Part shown: piece after piece, positions 30,131 to 37,147 of the stretch
Numbering within the stretch: position 1 is the stretch's first letter
Layout of the letters: each line of letters opens with the position of its first letter
Source: a virus
DNA: 44,107 bases
IMG/VR virus record: IMGVR_UViG_3300032157_000021
Span: 1-44,107 of that record
Strand: one strand, 5' to 3'
The notes under the pieces: generated by a model
The model's input: only the letters and a program-made list of their open reading frames with translations
What the model was told of the DNA's origin: nothing
The model's database searches: none
Translations under genes and position numbers: made by a program

Positions 30131-30378
30131 AACGCGCCTTGTTCAATCACGGCTTCAAGTTCGGTTTGAGGAATAGGAGTAACCGTAAGGAAATCAATTT
30201 CATTTTCTTTGAACCACGTTGATATGTGTTTTGACGTGGTTCGGGAATAGAAATCAACTGTTCTAAATCCCTTGTCGAATGTGTCAATTAAAGCAACCGG
30301 CGTTTCATAAGAAAACAACACTTTGAAATTACCGTAGTCTAACTCTGTTTTATTCGCGCCTAATGGTTTAAGGTTCAT
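30127..30378 (-). CDS. DUF8033-like small protein
   Basis: This encodes 83 residues with GGAGA 8 bp before the ATG. The pattern GNFKVLFSYETPVALID and TTSKHISTWFKEN is like a small phage family with a GY..S.YSTPVA motif, recently listed as DUF8033. Functions in the family are not known to me. A sigma70 promoter lies just upstream (30416-30444). Confidence 0.7.
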   Translation of the reverse strand: MNLKPLGANKTELDYGNFKVLFSYETPVALIDTFDKGFRTVDFYSRTTSKHISTWFKENEIDFLTVTPIPQTELEAVIEQGAL

Positions 30379-30415
30379 TGTCTTATCTCCTTTCTGTCAA
30401 TTTTGTTCTTAATAA

Positions 30416-30444
30416 AGTATAACAGCAAGCCCACAAAATGTCAA
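30416..30444 (-). promoter_or_regulatory. Sigma70 promoter for the early operon
   Basis: On the minus strand TTGACA (30439-30444) and TATACT (30416-30421) are separated by 17 bp, in a short non-coding gap ahead of the gene at 30127-30378. A 13-bp motif, TTAAGAACAAAAT on the minus strand (30400-30412), lies just downstream and recurs near the other early promoter. Confidence 0.82.
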
Positions 30445-30447
30445 GGG

Positions 30448-30618
30448 TTATCTACGTCGTAAGTCTTTAATGAATTTAGCTTTTGTACAGAATCCATGAT
30501 CTTCGTATGCACTCCAACACAAAAGGCATTGAATAATCCATTTATTATCGGCATTAAGACGCCCTTTATGTGCGGATTTCGCATGGTGACAAGCTTTCAG
30601 ACTACATTTTTGTTTCAT
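30448..30618 (-). CDS. 56-residue Cys/His-rich protein
   Basis: The ATG at 30618 has GGAAG 7 bp upstream and overlaps the stop of the gene upstream (ATGA). The product has CSLKACHH and CLLCW with a later Cys, giving candidate zinc ligands, and is basic (KAKFIKDLRRR at the end). It may bind nucleic acid. Function is unknown. Confidence 0.62.
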   Translation of the reverse strand: MKQKCSLKACHHAKSAHKGRLNADNKWIIQCLLCWSAYEDHGFCTKAKFIKDLRRR

Positions 30619-30767
30619 AGTTTTACTTCCTTAGAAAGGTTTTTCAGTATGGTTGATAGTAGTTTGGTCGGAATATAGCCTTTATAGCCGTTTGGTAGCT
30701 CGACATACCAAGTATCAAATAAGCTAGTTTCTTCTATTTTTAAATATTGGCTATTAATTGTTTTCAT
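30615..30767 (-). CDS. 50-residue hypothetical protein
   Basis: The ATG at 30767 has GGAG 8 bp upstream. It reads as a beta part (WYVELPNGYKGYIPTKLL) and a helix (LSTILKNLSKEVKL). No motif is recognised. It is one of the first genes transcribed from the early promoter at 31064-31092. Confidence 0.6.
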   Translation of the reverse strand: MKTINSQYLKIEETSLFDTWYVELPNGYKGYIPTKLLSTILKNLSKEVKL

Positions 30768-30781
30768 GGGATTATCTCCTT

Positions 30782-31036
30782 TTAGATCAATTCTATTTTG
30801 CAATCTGTTTCTGTCACTAAAACGGCTTCTTGTTTATTGTGGTGTTTGATCCGTTCGGCCATTGCCCGAATAAGTGTAGGATTGTCGGTATAAATCACAA
30901 TGTCAAGGGTTTTTTCTTCCGTGCCTTTCCAAAAGCCCGCGCCCTTCACAATCGTAAAGCCATCAAATCCGATGCTCAATAAGTCTTTGATCCATTTGGC
31001 ATTTTTATTTTCAGTGTGGATATCGAAGCGTTTCAT
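30782..31036 (-). CDS. First gene of the early operon, hypothetical protein
   Basis: The ATG at 31036 has GGAGAA 6 bp upstream, and a perfect sigma70 promoter ends 27 bp before it, so this is the first early gene. The 84-residue product is alpha/beta (WIKDLLSIGFDGFTIVKGAGFWKG, KTLDIVIYTD, IRAMAERIKHHNKQEAVLVTETD), with a two-layer domain pattern. As the first early gene, a host-takeover role is plausible but unproven. Confidence 0.68.
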   Translation of the reverse strand: MKRFDIHTENKNAKWIKDLLSIGFDGFTIVKGAGFWKGTEEKTLDIVIYTDNPTLIRAMAERIKHHNKQEAVLVTETDCKIELI

Positions 31037-31063
31037 AATCGTTTCTCCTTTTCCTTCATTACA

Positions 31064-31092
31064 AATATACCAGAGGTTCCCAAAAATGTCAA
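31064..31092 (-). promoter_or_regulatory. Sigma70 promoter at the head of the early operon
   Basis: On the minus strand TTGACA (31087-31092) and TATATT (31064-31069) are 17 bp apart. The run of early genes begins just downstream at 31036. A 13-bp motif, TTAAGAACAAAAT on the minus strand (31098-31110), lies just upstream of the -35 box. Confidence 0.85.
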
Positions 31093-31115
31093 GGTTTATT
31101 TTGTTCTTAAAGTAA

Positions 31116-31144
31116 TTGACTATCAATCAATATTAAAATAGTTT
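31116..31144 (+). promoter_or_regulatory. Candidate rightward promoter for the packaging/structural unit
   Basis: On the plus strand TTGACT (31116-31121) and TAGTTT (31139-31144) are 17 bp apart. This is a moderate match and is the only good candidate found between the early operon and the first plus-strand gene at 31400, which it precedes by 255 bp. A different sigma or a phage activator could be needed. Confidence 0.38.
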
Positions 31145-31399
31145 GAAATATATTTTTGAGCGCGTGGTAACAATGTGCCTTTTCGGGTGTATATAGTGTA
31201 GGGCTTTTCATGTCTACCGGCCTAACTTGCTCGCCTTCGCCCAGCTTACCGAGCCCGTAAATCATATCGACGTTGCAAGTGACAACGCGAATCACGCCAC
31301 GAAAACAGGGGCCAACGCCCAAAGCTCAAACCATGTGGAACGCGCCATATTTAAAACGCGACATTGTGGTTAATTTAGCGGCCCATATAAGGGATTTTT
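31145..31399. other. Divergent non-coding region between the two transcription units
   Basis: No convincing gene is seen. The left side is AT-rich and the middle (31200-31350) is GC-richer. A short inverted repeat occurs (CGTTG ... CAACG near 31271-31288). The first plus-strand gene follows the sequence AAGGGATTTTT before its ATG. A replication origin or regulator-binding sites would be natural here, but no iterons or repeat clusters were found by eye. Confidence 0.5.
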
Positions 31400-31915
31400 A
31401 TGTCTGATATTGACGCTTCAAATCAAACGCCCATTTCAACCACGAATCAACAACCATCTAATGAGTTAGATTTTAGTCGCTTAACTCATCAAAACTGGTT
31501 GTTTATCAATGCTTTTCTCGCCACTGGTTCTGTTACCAAGTCTTACAAATTGGCTAAATACGAAGGTACTGAAAAGTCCGCGCCTTATCAAATATTTAAG
31601 AAGCTCAAAACTTACATTGAACAAATTGGCGATCTCGATGTAACAAGTCGCGCTCGCTTGCAAGCTGATATCAAGAGCGTTTTAGATATTCCTTTGGAAG
31701 AACGAAAGACTCTCAATTTAAAGGAATGGCTCGCGGTTCGTAAGTTCTCAGCTTCTATTACTCCTGAAGCTACCAAAAGTAAGCAACAAATTAGCGTATT
31801 GGTTATCAATAGACCAAGCAAGGAAGCACCAAAAGGGGACAATGGAGGGGAAAAGGTAATAAATCAACCTGATATCTCCTCAGAAAATATCATCGACATC
31901 GAACCCTTAAGCTGA
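31400..31915 (+). CDS. terS: Putative terminase small subunit
   Basis: This encodes 171 residues. Residues about 28-70 (LTHQNWLFINAFLATGSVTKSYKLA, then a short hinge and SAPYQIFKKLKTYIEQI) fit the helix-turn-helix pattern of small terminase subunits, where the first helix reads LTxxQxxFvxaYlxtG and the A-type helix follows with KSYxxA. The rest is a charged helical oligomerisation region and a disordered acidic tail. It is the first plus-strand gene and is followed by the TerL gene 0.7 kb on, which fits a packaging role. It would bind the packaging site on the phage DNA; the match is by pattern, and another DNA-binding role is possible. Confidence 0.72.
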   Translation: MSDIDASNQTPISTTNQQPSNELDFSRLTHQNWLFINAFLATGSVTKSYKLAKYEGTEKSAPYQIFKKLKTYIEQIGDLDVTSRARLQADIKSVLDIPLEERKTLNLKEWLAVRKFSASITPEATKSKQQISVLVINRPSKEAPKGDNGGEKVINQPDISSENIIDIEPLS

Positions 31916-32125
31916 ATTAAGCAGCATACTACCTATTCAACTGTTGAACGAGTGACGACCGGAGGGTAGGGGACGAGGTGGGGTGGCTGGATTGAATATG
32001 GGCTGTTAGTACGCCCCTACACATTCACCCAACCAAGGGTCAACCAGAGGAGAGGGCCAGTTGGAAAAAATTTCAAGATTCACCGAGGCGCGACGCCTCC
32101 AAAGAATTTTACAAGGAGACACACA
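31916..32125 (+). other. Non-coding gap with G-rich and inverted-repeat DNA
   Basis: No gene is seen between TerS and the small gene at 32126. The segment 31958-31996 is G-rich, with several GG/GGG runs that could form a G-quadruplex, and GTAGGGG (31966-31972) pairs with CCCCTAC (32015-32021). An AAGGAG ribosome-binding site for the next gene lies at the end. A packaging site or regulatory RNA element is possible. Confidence 0.45.
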
Positions 32126-32296
32126 ATGCCAGTTGAAGCCAGAGGCAAGAAAATCATTGAGAAAGCGACTGGAAAGGTTGTCGGCCACTCGAAGTCCGAG
32201 GCGATGGCCAAAAGTGCAGCCCGCGTCCGAAACGCCATTCATTTCTCCACCTTCAAACCGACAAAGCGCGGCCCAAAGAAAAGCATCGGCTACTGA
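32126..32296 (+). CDS. 56-residue basic protein
   Basis: AAGGAGA lies 8 bp before the ATG. The product is basic (EARGKKIIEKATGKVVGHSK, KSAARVRNAI, TKRGPKKSIGY) and resembles small phage proteins with a GKVVGHSKSxxxAxxSAxxRN pattern. It may bind nucleic acid. A longer overlapping frame from 32061 was rejected. Confidence 0.68.
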   Translation: MPVEARGKKIIEKATGKVVGHSKSEAMAKSAARVRNAIHFSTFKPTKRGPKKSIGY

Positions 32297-32392
32297 CGCC
32301 GAGACGCGTCGAGAGTTTCACCGGTTTTGGACGGATTGTCCGAACTGTTAAAGCATATAGAAAAACCCCAATTTTATATGGTCGGGCAGATT

Positions 32393-32463
32393 GCCCTCTT
32401 AGCTCCAAGGCGGAGCATCGGTTTTGTAAACCGACGGGGAGGGTTCGATTCCTTCAGGGGGCT
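32393..32463 (+). tRNA. tRNA-Thr (anticodon TGT, reads ACA)
   Basis: The sequence folds as a full cloverleaf: acceptor GCCCTCT/AGGGGGC (7 bp, one G-T), D stem GCTC/GAGC, anticodon stem TCGGT/ACCGA with 7-base loop TTTGTAA (anticodon TGT at 32425-32427), 4-base variable loop and T stem GAGGG/CCTTC with TTCGATT loop. The next base (T) is the discriminator; CCA is not encoded. It is the only tRNA seen. It lies between the packaging genes and could improve decoding of ACA in Thr-rich virion proteins or replace a host tRNA lost to cleavage. Confidence 0.95.
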
Positions 32464-32467
32464 AATT

Positions 32468-32650
32468 TTGGATACACGACAAGAAAGTGCAAAAAACTGT
32501 CAAAACCCGACAGTTTACAACAGACTCAAACGATACGAATTGGACTGTAGCATTTGTCCTCCCAATCGCGGCGAAAACGCGAAGCACCATAAAAAACATG
32601 GCGTTCGCAAACCGCGAACAAAAATTCGCAGAACGCGAACGGAGTGGTAA
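32468..32650 (+). CDS. Small Cys-containing basic protein just upstream of TerL
   Basis: This frame of 60 residues starts at a TTG that follows the AGGGGG of the tRNA acceptor stem by 7 bp; no ATG is available. The protein carries CSIC (27-30), then PPNRGENAKHHKKHGVRKPRTK, a pattern like CxxC...PPxRGENxxRxxKHGxRKPRxK seen in small phage proteins next to terminase. It stops directly before the TerL ATG. Coding potential and position support it; the start codon is uncertain. Confidence 0.58.
   Translation: MDTRQESAKNCQNPTVYNRLKRYELDCSICPPNRGENAKHHKKHGVRKPRTKIRRTRTEW
32494..32516 (+). repeat. Inverted repeat upstream of terL
   Basis: AAACTGTC (32494-32501) and GACAGTTT (32509-32516) form an 8-bp perfect stem with a 7-base loop. 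It lies inside the small gene before TerL. It is not followed by a T-run, so it is not a typical terminator; protein binding or translational control is possible. Confidence 0.55.
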
Positions 32651-33985
32651 ATGGAAGTTTCCCTACACCCAGCACAAGATAGAATTTTTGAATCAACTGC
32701 GAGATTTATCGGCGCAATCGCCGGAATCCGTGGCGGCAAAACGTTCGTTGGCGGCCTATGGCTCTGCAACGAGATTCAGACTGATTACCAAAAAGGTCAA
32801 TACGGCGACTATTTAATATGCGCCCCGACCAACCCCATACTGGAACAGTCAACCTTGCCAAAGTTCAAAGAATTCTTCCCGAAAGACTGGGGAGAATGGA
32901 AAGAACAAAAGAAGTATTTTCAACTGAATTGGAACCATCCTGGGACGGACGAACCTTGTAAGATTTTCGTACGCTCGATGGACGACCCGGATTCCGTTGA
33001 AGGTATGACAGTTCGCGCCGCCTGGATTGACGAGTGCGGAAAAATCAAAGCAGAAGGTTGGACAAACATTCAAGGTCGTCTTTCGGTTGACCTTGGTCGC
33101 TGTATTTTAACCAGTACGCCCTATGCCGTGAATTGGTTTCAGAAAGAAATTCTGAACAAAGCTGGCGCGGTTTATAATTTTGATGACGAAGGTAAATGTG
33201 AAGTTCGCCGATATCCTGAGCGTGGCGACACAATAGAAGTTGTCACCTGGTCGTCTATTGGTAACCCAAAGTTCCCGAAGGACGAGTACGAGCGGATGAA
33301 AAAAGAATTGCCGAAGGCAATCTTTGATCGCCGATATCGTGGGATGTTCACGCGACTCGAAGGGTTGGTGTACCCTGAGTTTGACGAAGATATTCATTTG
33401 GTTGATCCGTTTCCTATTCCAGATAATTGGTTGCGGTTTGCAGGTCTTGACTTTGGTAAGTCTAACCCTAATGCGATATTACCTATTGCGCTCGACCCGG
33501 TTGAAAAGATATTTTACGTCTACAAAGAGTTCTACGCCAGCGAGACACTTCTTAAAACGATTTCGATTTTTTTGCAGAATGAAGACTTGGCGTATGTTTT
33601 GGCGGATACTCAAGCCGCACAATTAATTCTTGAGTTGAATCAATTTTATGGCAATCGCAATGTCAAGCCCGCTGACAAGACTAAAGATACTGGGATTGCC
33701 CGCATCCGTGGTTTGTTACAAGAAGGGCGACTAAAGTTTTTCAAAGGTAAGACAGTTCATACTCTTGAAGAAATAACATCGTACCATTATGCCGCGCCGG
33801 ATGCTAACGGGTTTAATAATGACAAGACAGTGGACAAGAATAACCACTGTATGGATGCCTTGAGATATGCGTTCTCAAGACCGATGACTGGACTTTATCT
33901 ACACCACACTGGCGCAGCGAAAGGCAAGAAGCGTAAGCGAATGAGTAGCCGAGTCGAAGTGCTGGACTCACATACGGGGTATTAA
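32651..33985 (+). CDS. terL: Terminase large subunit
   Basis: This encodes 444 residues. GGAG lies 6 bp before the ATG. The ATPase domain has Walker A GIRGGKT (25-31) and Walker B AAWIDECG (D127, E128). The RNase H-like nuclease domain has FAGLDFGK (D267), YVLADTQAAQ and, near the C-terminus, NNHCMDALRYAF, the acidic triad of TerL nucleases. It cuts and pumps phage DNA into the prohead through the portal. The length is normal for this family. The small gene directly upstream and the portal gene 5 bp downstream are in the same operon. Confidence 0.96.
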   Translation: MEVSLHPAQDRIFESTARFIGAIAGIRGGKTFVGGLWLCNEIQTDYQKGQYGDYLICAPTNPILEQSTLPKFKEFFPKDWGEWKEQKKYFQLNWNHPGTDEPCKIFVRSMDDPDSVEGMTVRAAWIDECGKIKAEGWTNIQGRLSVDLGRCILTSTPYAVNWFQKEILNKAGAVYNFDDEGKCEVRRYPERGDTIEVVTWSSIGNPKFPKDEYERMKKELPKAIFDRRYRGMFTRLEGLVYPEFDEDIHLVDPFPIPDNWLRFAGLDFGKSNPNAILPIALDPVEKIFYVYKEFYASETLLKTISIFLQNEDLAYVLADTQAAQLILELNQFYGNRNVKPADKTKDTGIARIRGLLQEGRLKFFKGKTVHTLEEITSYHYAAPDANGFNNDKTVDKNNHCMDALRYAFSRPMTGLYLHHTGAAKGKKRKRMSSRVEVLDSHTGY

Positions 33986-33990
33986 AATTT

Positions 33991-35928
33991 ATGGCATACG
34001 AAGAAAATCAAGATCAACCCATAGCTGAAGAACCGCAGGAAGGCGCAGTTCAACCAGCACCAGTCGGCCCCATCCAAATCGCTCCGGGCAAAGATGGTAT
34101 CGACTCTGAACAGAAATGTATTGATGACATCATTGGTATGTTTGAGCCCTGGGAATCTTGGAGAAAACCTTATGAAACATTGTGGGAAGAAATCTATCGT
34201 CTTTACTTTTCTAGCCAAGATAAACGGAAGACTACGACTCGTTCGACAATTACTGTGCCAATCGTGTTCCAGGTTATTGAGGCAGCGGTTCCTAAAGTCG
34301 TAAACACAATTTTCGGATCAGGAGAAGAGTTCTTTGATATAATTCCTGTGAATCCACATGACCAAAGTTTTGCTGATGGTATGAAAACTTTGCTCACGTT
34401 CCAATTGAACCAAGCAGAATTCATGATTAAGTTCGTGGACTTTGTTAAACAGCTTTTACTTTACGGGACTTCTTACTTCCATGTTTATTGGAAAGTAAAA
34501 AGAGAATGGGTGACAACTCGCACTCCTATTCGTGAACCCCTCACCATCAATGGTATGGTCATCGACCCCAATCATATTCGTTGGGAAGAGAAACGTGAGT
34601 ACAAAGTAATTGAACGGCGTCCTGAGATTGAAGTCTTGGACATCCTCGATGTATTCCCTGATCCTGAATCTCGCAATGAAGGTGATGCGCGAGGTGTTTT
34701 TGTGCGATCATGGATGTGTCTTGAAGATATCAAAGCTGGCGGGCGCGGCCAATTTCCTATTTTTGGAAACACAGATAATCCGAAGCTCGTTGCTGGTGAC
34801 ACACATTTTGCGGAATCGCGCCAAGCGCGTTATTCCATTCGCGGTCTTTCAAGCCCACCCGCTAAAGACCTTGTTGAAGTTCTTACATTTTGGGGCAAGT
34901 ATGATCTTGATGGCGACGGAATCAAAGAGAAATGCCAAATCATTATTGCCAATCGTGAAGTTGTTTTAGTTGCTCGTGCGAATCCTTTCCATCATCAGCA
35001 ATGCCCGGTCGTTCGCTGCGTGTTCTTCCCCATTCCACTTGAATGGTTTGGTATGGGTCTTGTGGAACCAGTCATCTCGAACGTCCATGAATTGTGGACT
35101 CTTCGCCGCCAACGTCTTGACAACATTAACTTAATCCTCAATAGAATGTGGAAGGTTAATACACTCGCGGATATTGACCTGGATACATTGATCTCTACAC
35201 CAAATGGTATTATTCTTACCGACCAAATGGATGGTGTAGAAGCTCTCATGACACCAGATGCAACTGGGTCATCTTACAATGAAGCGAGTATCGTTCAATC
35301 TGACATCGAAAATGCAACTGCTCCACGTTCAATCCAAGGTGCGCCGGAATCCGGTCGCCTTGGTCGTACAGCGAAAGGAGCCCAACTGATTATTGGTCAG
35401 GCTCTTGAGAAATTTGCAGTTGGAACCAAGTTGGTTGAAGAACTCGGAATAAAACGTGTTCTTAAACTCGTACAGGGTTTAAACTTGCAATTCATTGATT
35501 CAGATGAGCAATTGAACGAAACATACGGTTTCTTATTTCAGCCAATTCCATCGGGCGAAGTTGATCCGCTTACAATGCAGCCGATTATGATTCCGCCCGC
35601 GATTCAATCCGTGGAAGATTTACGCGTAGACTTTAAGTACAAGATGGTTGGGATCAGTGATATGGTCGGAACCGAAGGTAAGATCCAGCAGCTTACAACG
35701 ATTTTTGGTACCTTCGCGCCATACCTTGCACCAGAGTCTATTGAGAGCATACTTGACAAAATTGTTAAGTTATCGGGTTTCGCCCCCGACGAGATTAATA
35801 TTATGGCTGTTGCGAATCCCGCAATTGCTGGGGCCAATGCTGCGATCAATGGGCCAGCCAATCCAGAACAGAATGCGATCTTGGGACAAAATAAACAGAA
35901 TGGGCCGTCTGCGCCCAAAGCCTCATAA
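33991..35928 (+). CDS. Portal protein
   Basis: This encodes 645 residues. After an acidic, Pro/Gln-rich N-terminus it has the helical and beta pattern of P22-like podovirus portals (FEPWESWRKPYETLWEEIYRLYF near residue 50, SYFHVYWKVKREW near 165, a DDFVPD-like turn DILDVFPDPES, WGKYDLDGDGIKEKC, and the tail-side VISNVHELWTLRRQRLDNINLILN). It forms the dodecameric ring at the head vertex through which DNA passes. Length and position between TerL and capsid assembly genes support the call strongly. A YDLDGDGIKE stretch is the usual metal-loop-like strand of this family. Confidence 0.92.
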   Translation: MAYEENQDQPIAEEPQEGAVQPAPVGPIQIAPGKDGIDSEQKCIDDIIGMFEPWESWRKPYETLWEEIYRLYFSSQDKRKTTTRSTITVPIVFQVIEAAVPKVVNTIFGSGEEFFDIIPVNPHDQSFADGMKTLLTFQLNQAEFMIKFVDFVKQLLLYGTSYFHVYWKVKREWVTTRTPIREPLTINGMVIDPNHIRWEEKREYKVIERRPEIEVLDILDVFPDPESRNEGDARGVFVRSWMCLEDIKAGGRGQFPIFGNTDNPKLVAGDTHFAESRQARYSIRGLSSPPAKDLVEVLTFWGKYDLDGDGIKEKCQIIIANREVVLVARANPFHHQQCPVVRCVFFPIPLEWFGMGLVEPVISNVHELWTLRRQRLDNINLILNRMWKVNTLADIDLDTLISTPNGIILTDQMDGVEALMTPDATGSSYNEASIVQSDIENATAPRSIQGAPESGRLGRTAKGAQLIIGQALEKFAVGTKLVEELGIKRVLKLVQGLNLQFIDSDEQLNETYGFLFQPIPSGEVDPLTMQPIMIPPAIQSVEDLRVDFKYKMVGISDMVGTEGKIQQLTTIFGTFAPYLAPESIESILDKIVKLSGFAPDEINIMAVANPAIAGANAAINGPANPEQNAILGQNKQNGPSAPKAS

Positions 35929-35939
35929 GGGAGAATTGA

Positions 35940-36233
35940 ATGAGCGACTTGAATGAACAGCAACTTGCTAGATTGCAGTCAAACGTCCAAGAAGGTGCGA
36001 TTATTCGCGCTTGGTGTCAACATGCCGGTTATGCTATTTATAAAAGAAAGCTCGAAGAAATCCTCGCAGACAAAAAGAATCTTTGGTTAAAAGGTTCAGA
36101 CGAAGATGCCCGTCAAGAAAGAATCCGCGCCCAAGGTTTACAAATGGCATTTACAGTTTTAACACAATTTATGACACTCGGAGATAACGCGTCTAAAATT
36201 ATAAATAACGACGTTACAGAAATAGCCGAGTAA
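35940..36233 (+). CDS. Small head-module protein
   Basis: This encodes 97 residues, mostly helical (QLARLQSNVQEGAIIRAWCQ, YKRKLEEILADKKNLWLKG, RIRAQGLQMAFTVLTQFM). GGGAGAA lies 7 bp before the ATG. It sits between the portal and the scaffold gene, where short helical accessory proteins are common in podoviruses. Function is unknown. Confidence 0.65.
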   Translation: MSDLNEQQLARLQSNVQEGAIIRAWCQHAGYAIYKRKLEEILADKKNLWLKGSDEDARQERIRAQGLQMAFTVLTQFMTLGDNASKIINNDVTEIAE

Positions 36234-36241
36234 AATCCTTT

Positions 36242-36276
36242 TAGGAACCCCAACACTAGAGGTTGGACAAGTTCCA
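36242..36276 (+). other. Nested hairpin upstream of the scaffold gene
   Basis: CCAAC (36249-36253) pairs with GTTGG (36262-36266) inside GGAAC (36244-36248) and GTTCC (36271-36275), giving a branched stem in the mRNA leader of the scaffold gene. It may tune expression between portal and scaffold. The sequence GGTTGGACAA recurs at 41127-41136 before another virion gene. Confidence 0.45.
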
Positions 36277-36289
36277 AGGAAGTAACAAA

Positions 36290-37111
36290 ATGGAAGAAAG
36301 TAATAATCAGTCAGCACCGGCAGCGGAGACTACAACCGTTGACGATAATGCAGGACAGACTACTAGCTCACCAGATGCAGTTGGTACGCAGTCAGGAGGG
36401 GAATCCACTACCCAAAATCCTCCCGTTACGGCGGCACCGACGTTCGACCCGAAGACAAGCTACGACTCACTTGTTAAGCAACTTGAAAGCGTAAACAAGA
36501 ATTATGGAAGTTTGCGGTCTGAGTATACGCGACGTACCCAGTACGAAGCTCAACTCAAACAACAAATAGACACACTCCATAAAGCCTTCGCCCAAGCGAC
36601 TAAACAAGAAATCAGCCCTGAGGAGTTCATGAAGTCCTTGCAGACACAAGGCATAAAAGCGTTCGACCCACTTAGAGATGAGTGGACAAAAGAACTGAAG
36701 ACGGAACACGAAAAGGCATTAGAAGCGCGAGATCAAGAAATCACTGGCTTAAAAACCAATTTTGAAATCATGCGCCGAGAGATTGATGTGACGAATTATC
36801 CTGATTTCGCTAAACTGAAACCAGTGATGAATGAAATCGCCTCTTCTGAAAATTGCCCCGTAGACTGGAATCAGGATGTTGGCGTGATCTATGATACCTT
36901 GTACAAACTCGCTCGTGACCTAAAAGCAGAGGAATCTGTTAAGAAAGCACACGAGCTTGGCCGTCAATCGGCTGATGCTCAGGCCGCGAAAGAAGCGTCA
37001 ACCGCTGTCGCGGCGGGTGGTAAAACCAATACCACAGGGTTAGATACGCGCAAGATGAGCGCGGCGCAGTTAAAGCAGCACTTCGCAAAGCTCGGAATGG
37101 TCAGCGACTAA
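36290..37111 (+). CDS. Putative capsid scaffolding protein
   Basis: The ATG at 36290, with AAGGAAG 10 bp upstream, gives 273 residues. The N-terminal ~55 are disordered and rich in Ser, Thr, Asn and Pro, then comes a long coiled coil (about 65-150, QLESVNKNYGSLRSEYTRR and later LKTNFEIMRREIDV), and the C-terminus is basic and helical (TRKMSAAQLKQHFAKLG). This order of disordered N-terminus, long coiled coil and basic C-terminal helix directly before the major capsid gene is typical of phage scaffolding proteins, which drive capsid shell assembly and are released or degraded. Confidence 0.83.
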   Translation: MEESNNQSAPAAETTTVDDNAGQTTSSPDAVGTQSGGESTTQNPPVTAAPTFDPKTSYDSLVKQLESVNKNYGSLRSEYTRRTQYEAQLKQQIDTLHKAFAQATKQEISPEEFMKSLQTQGIKAFDPLRDEWTKELKTEHEKALEARDQEITGLKTNFEIMRREIDVTNYPDFAKLKPVMNEIASSENCPVDWNQDVGVIYDTLYKLARDLKAEESVKKAHELGRQSADAQAAKEASTAVAAGGKTNTTGLDTRKMSAAQLKQHFAKLGMVSD

Positions 37112-37147
37112 TATCCTGGATTGGACTTTTACTTCTAGGAGCCTACT

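Noticed and set aside
30878-30906. TTGACA on the minus strand at 30901-30906
   Set aside because: The matching -10 would be AATCCT, and it lies in coding sequence of the first early gene.
31107-31322. A 71-residue minus-strand frame in the divergent region
   Set aside because: It starts with TTG without a ribosome-binding site, its amino acids look random, and it covers the promoter region; the early operon begins at 31036.
32061-32351. A 96-residue plus-strand frame overlapping the gene at 32126
   Set aside because: The 56-residue frame at 32126 has a strong AAGGAGA site and phage-like sequence; this one is an Arg-rich shadow frame.
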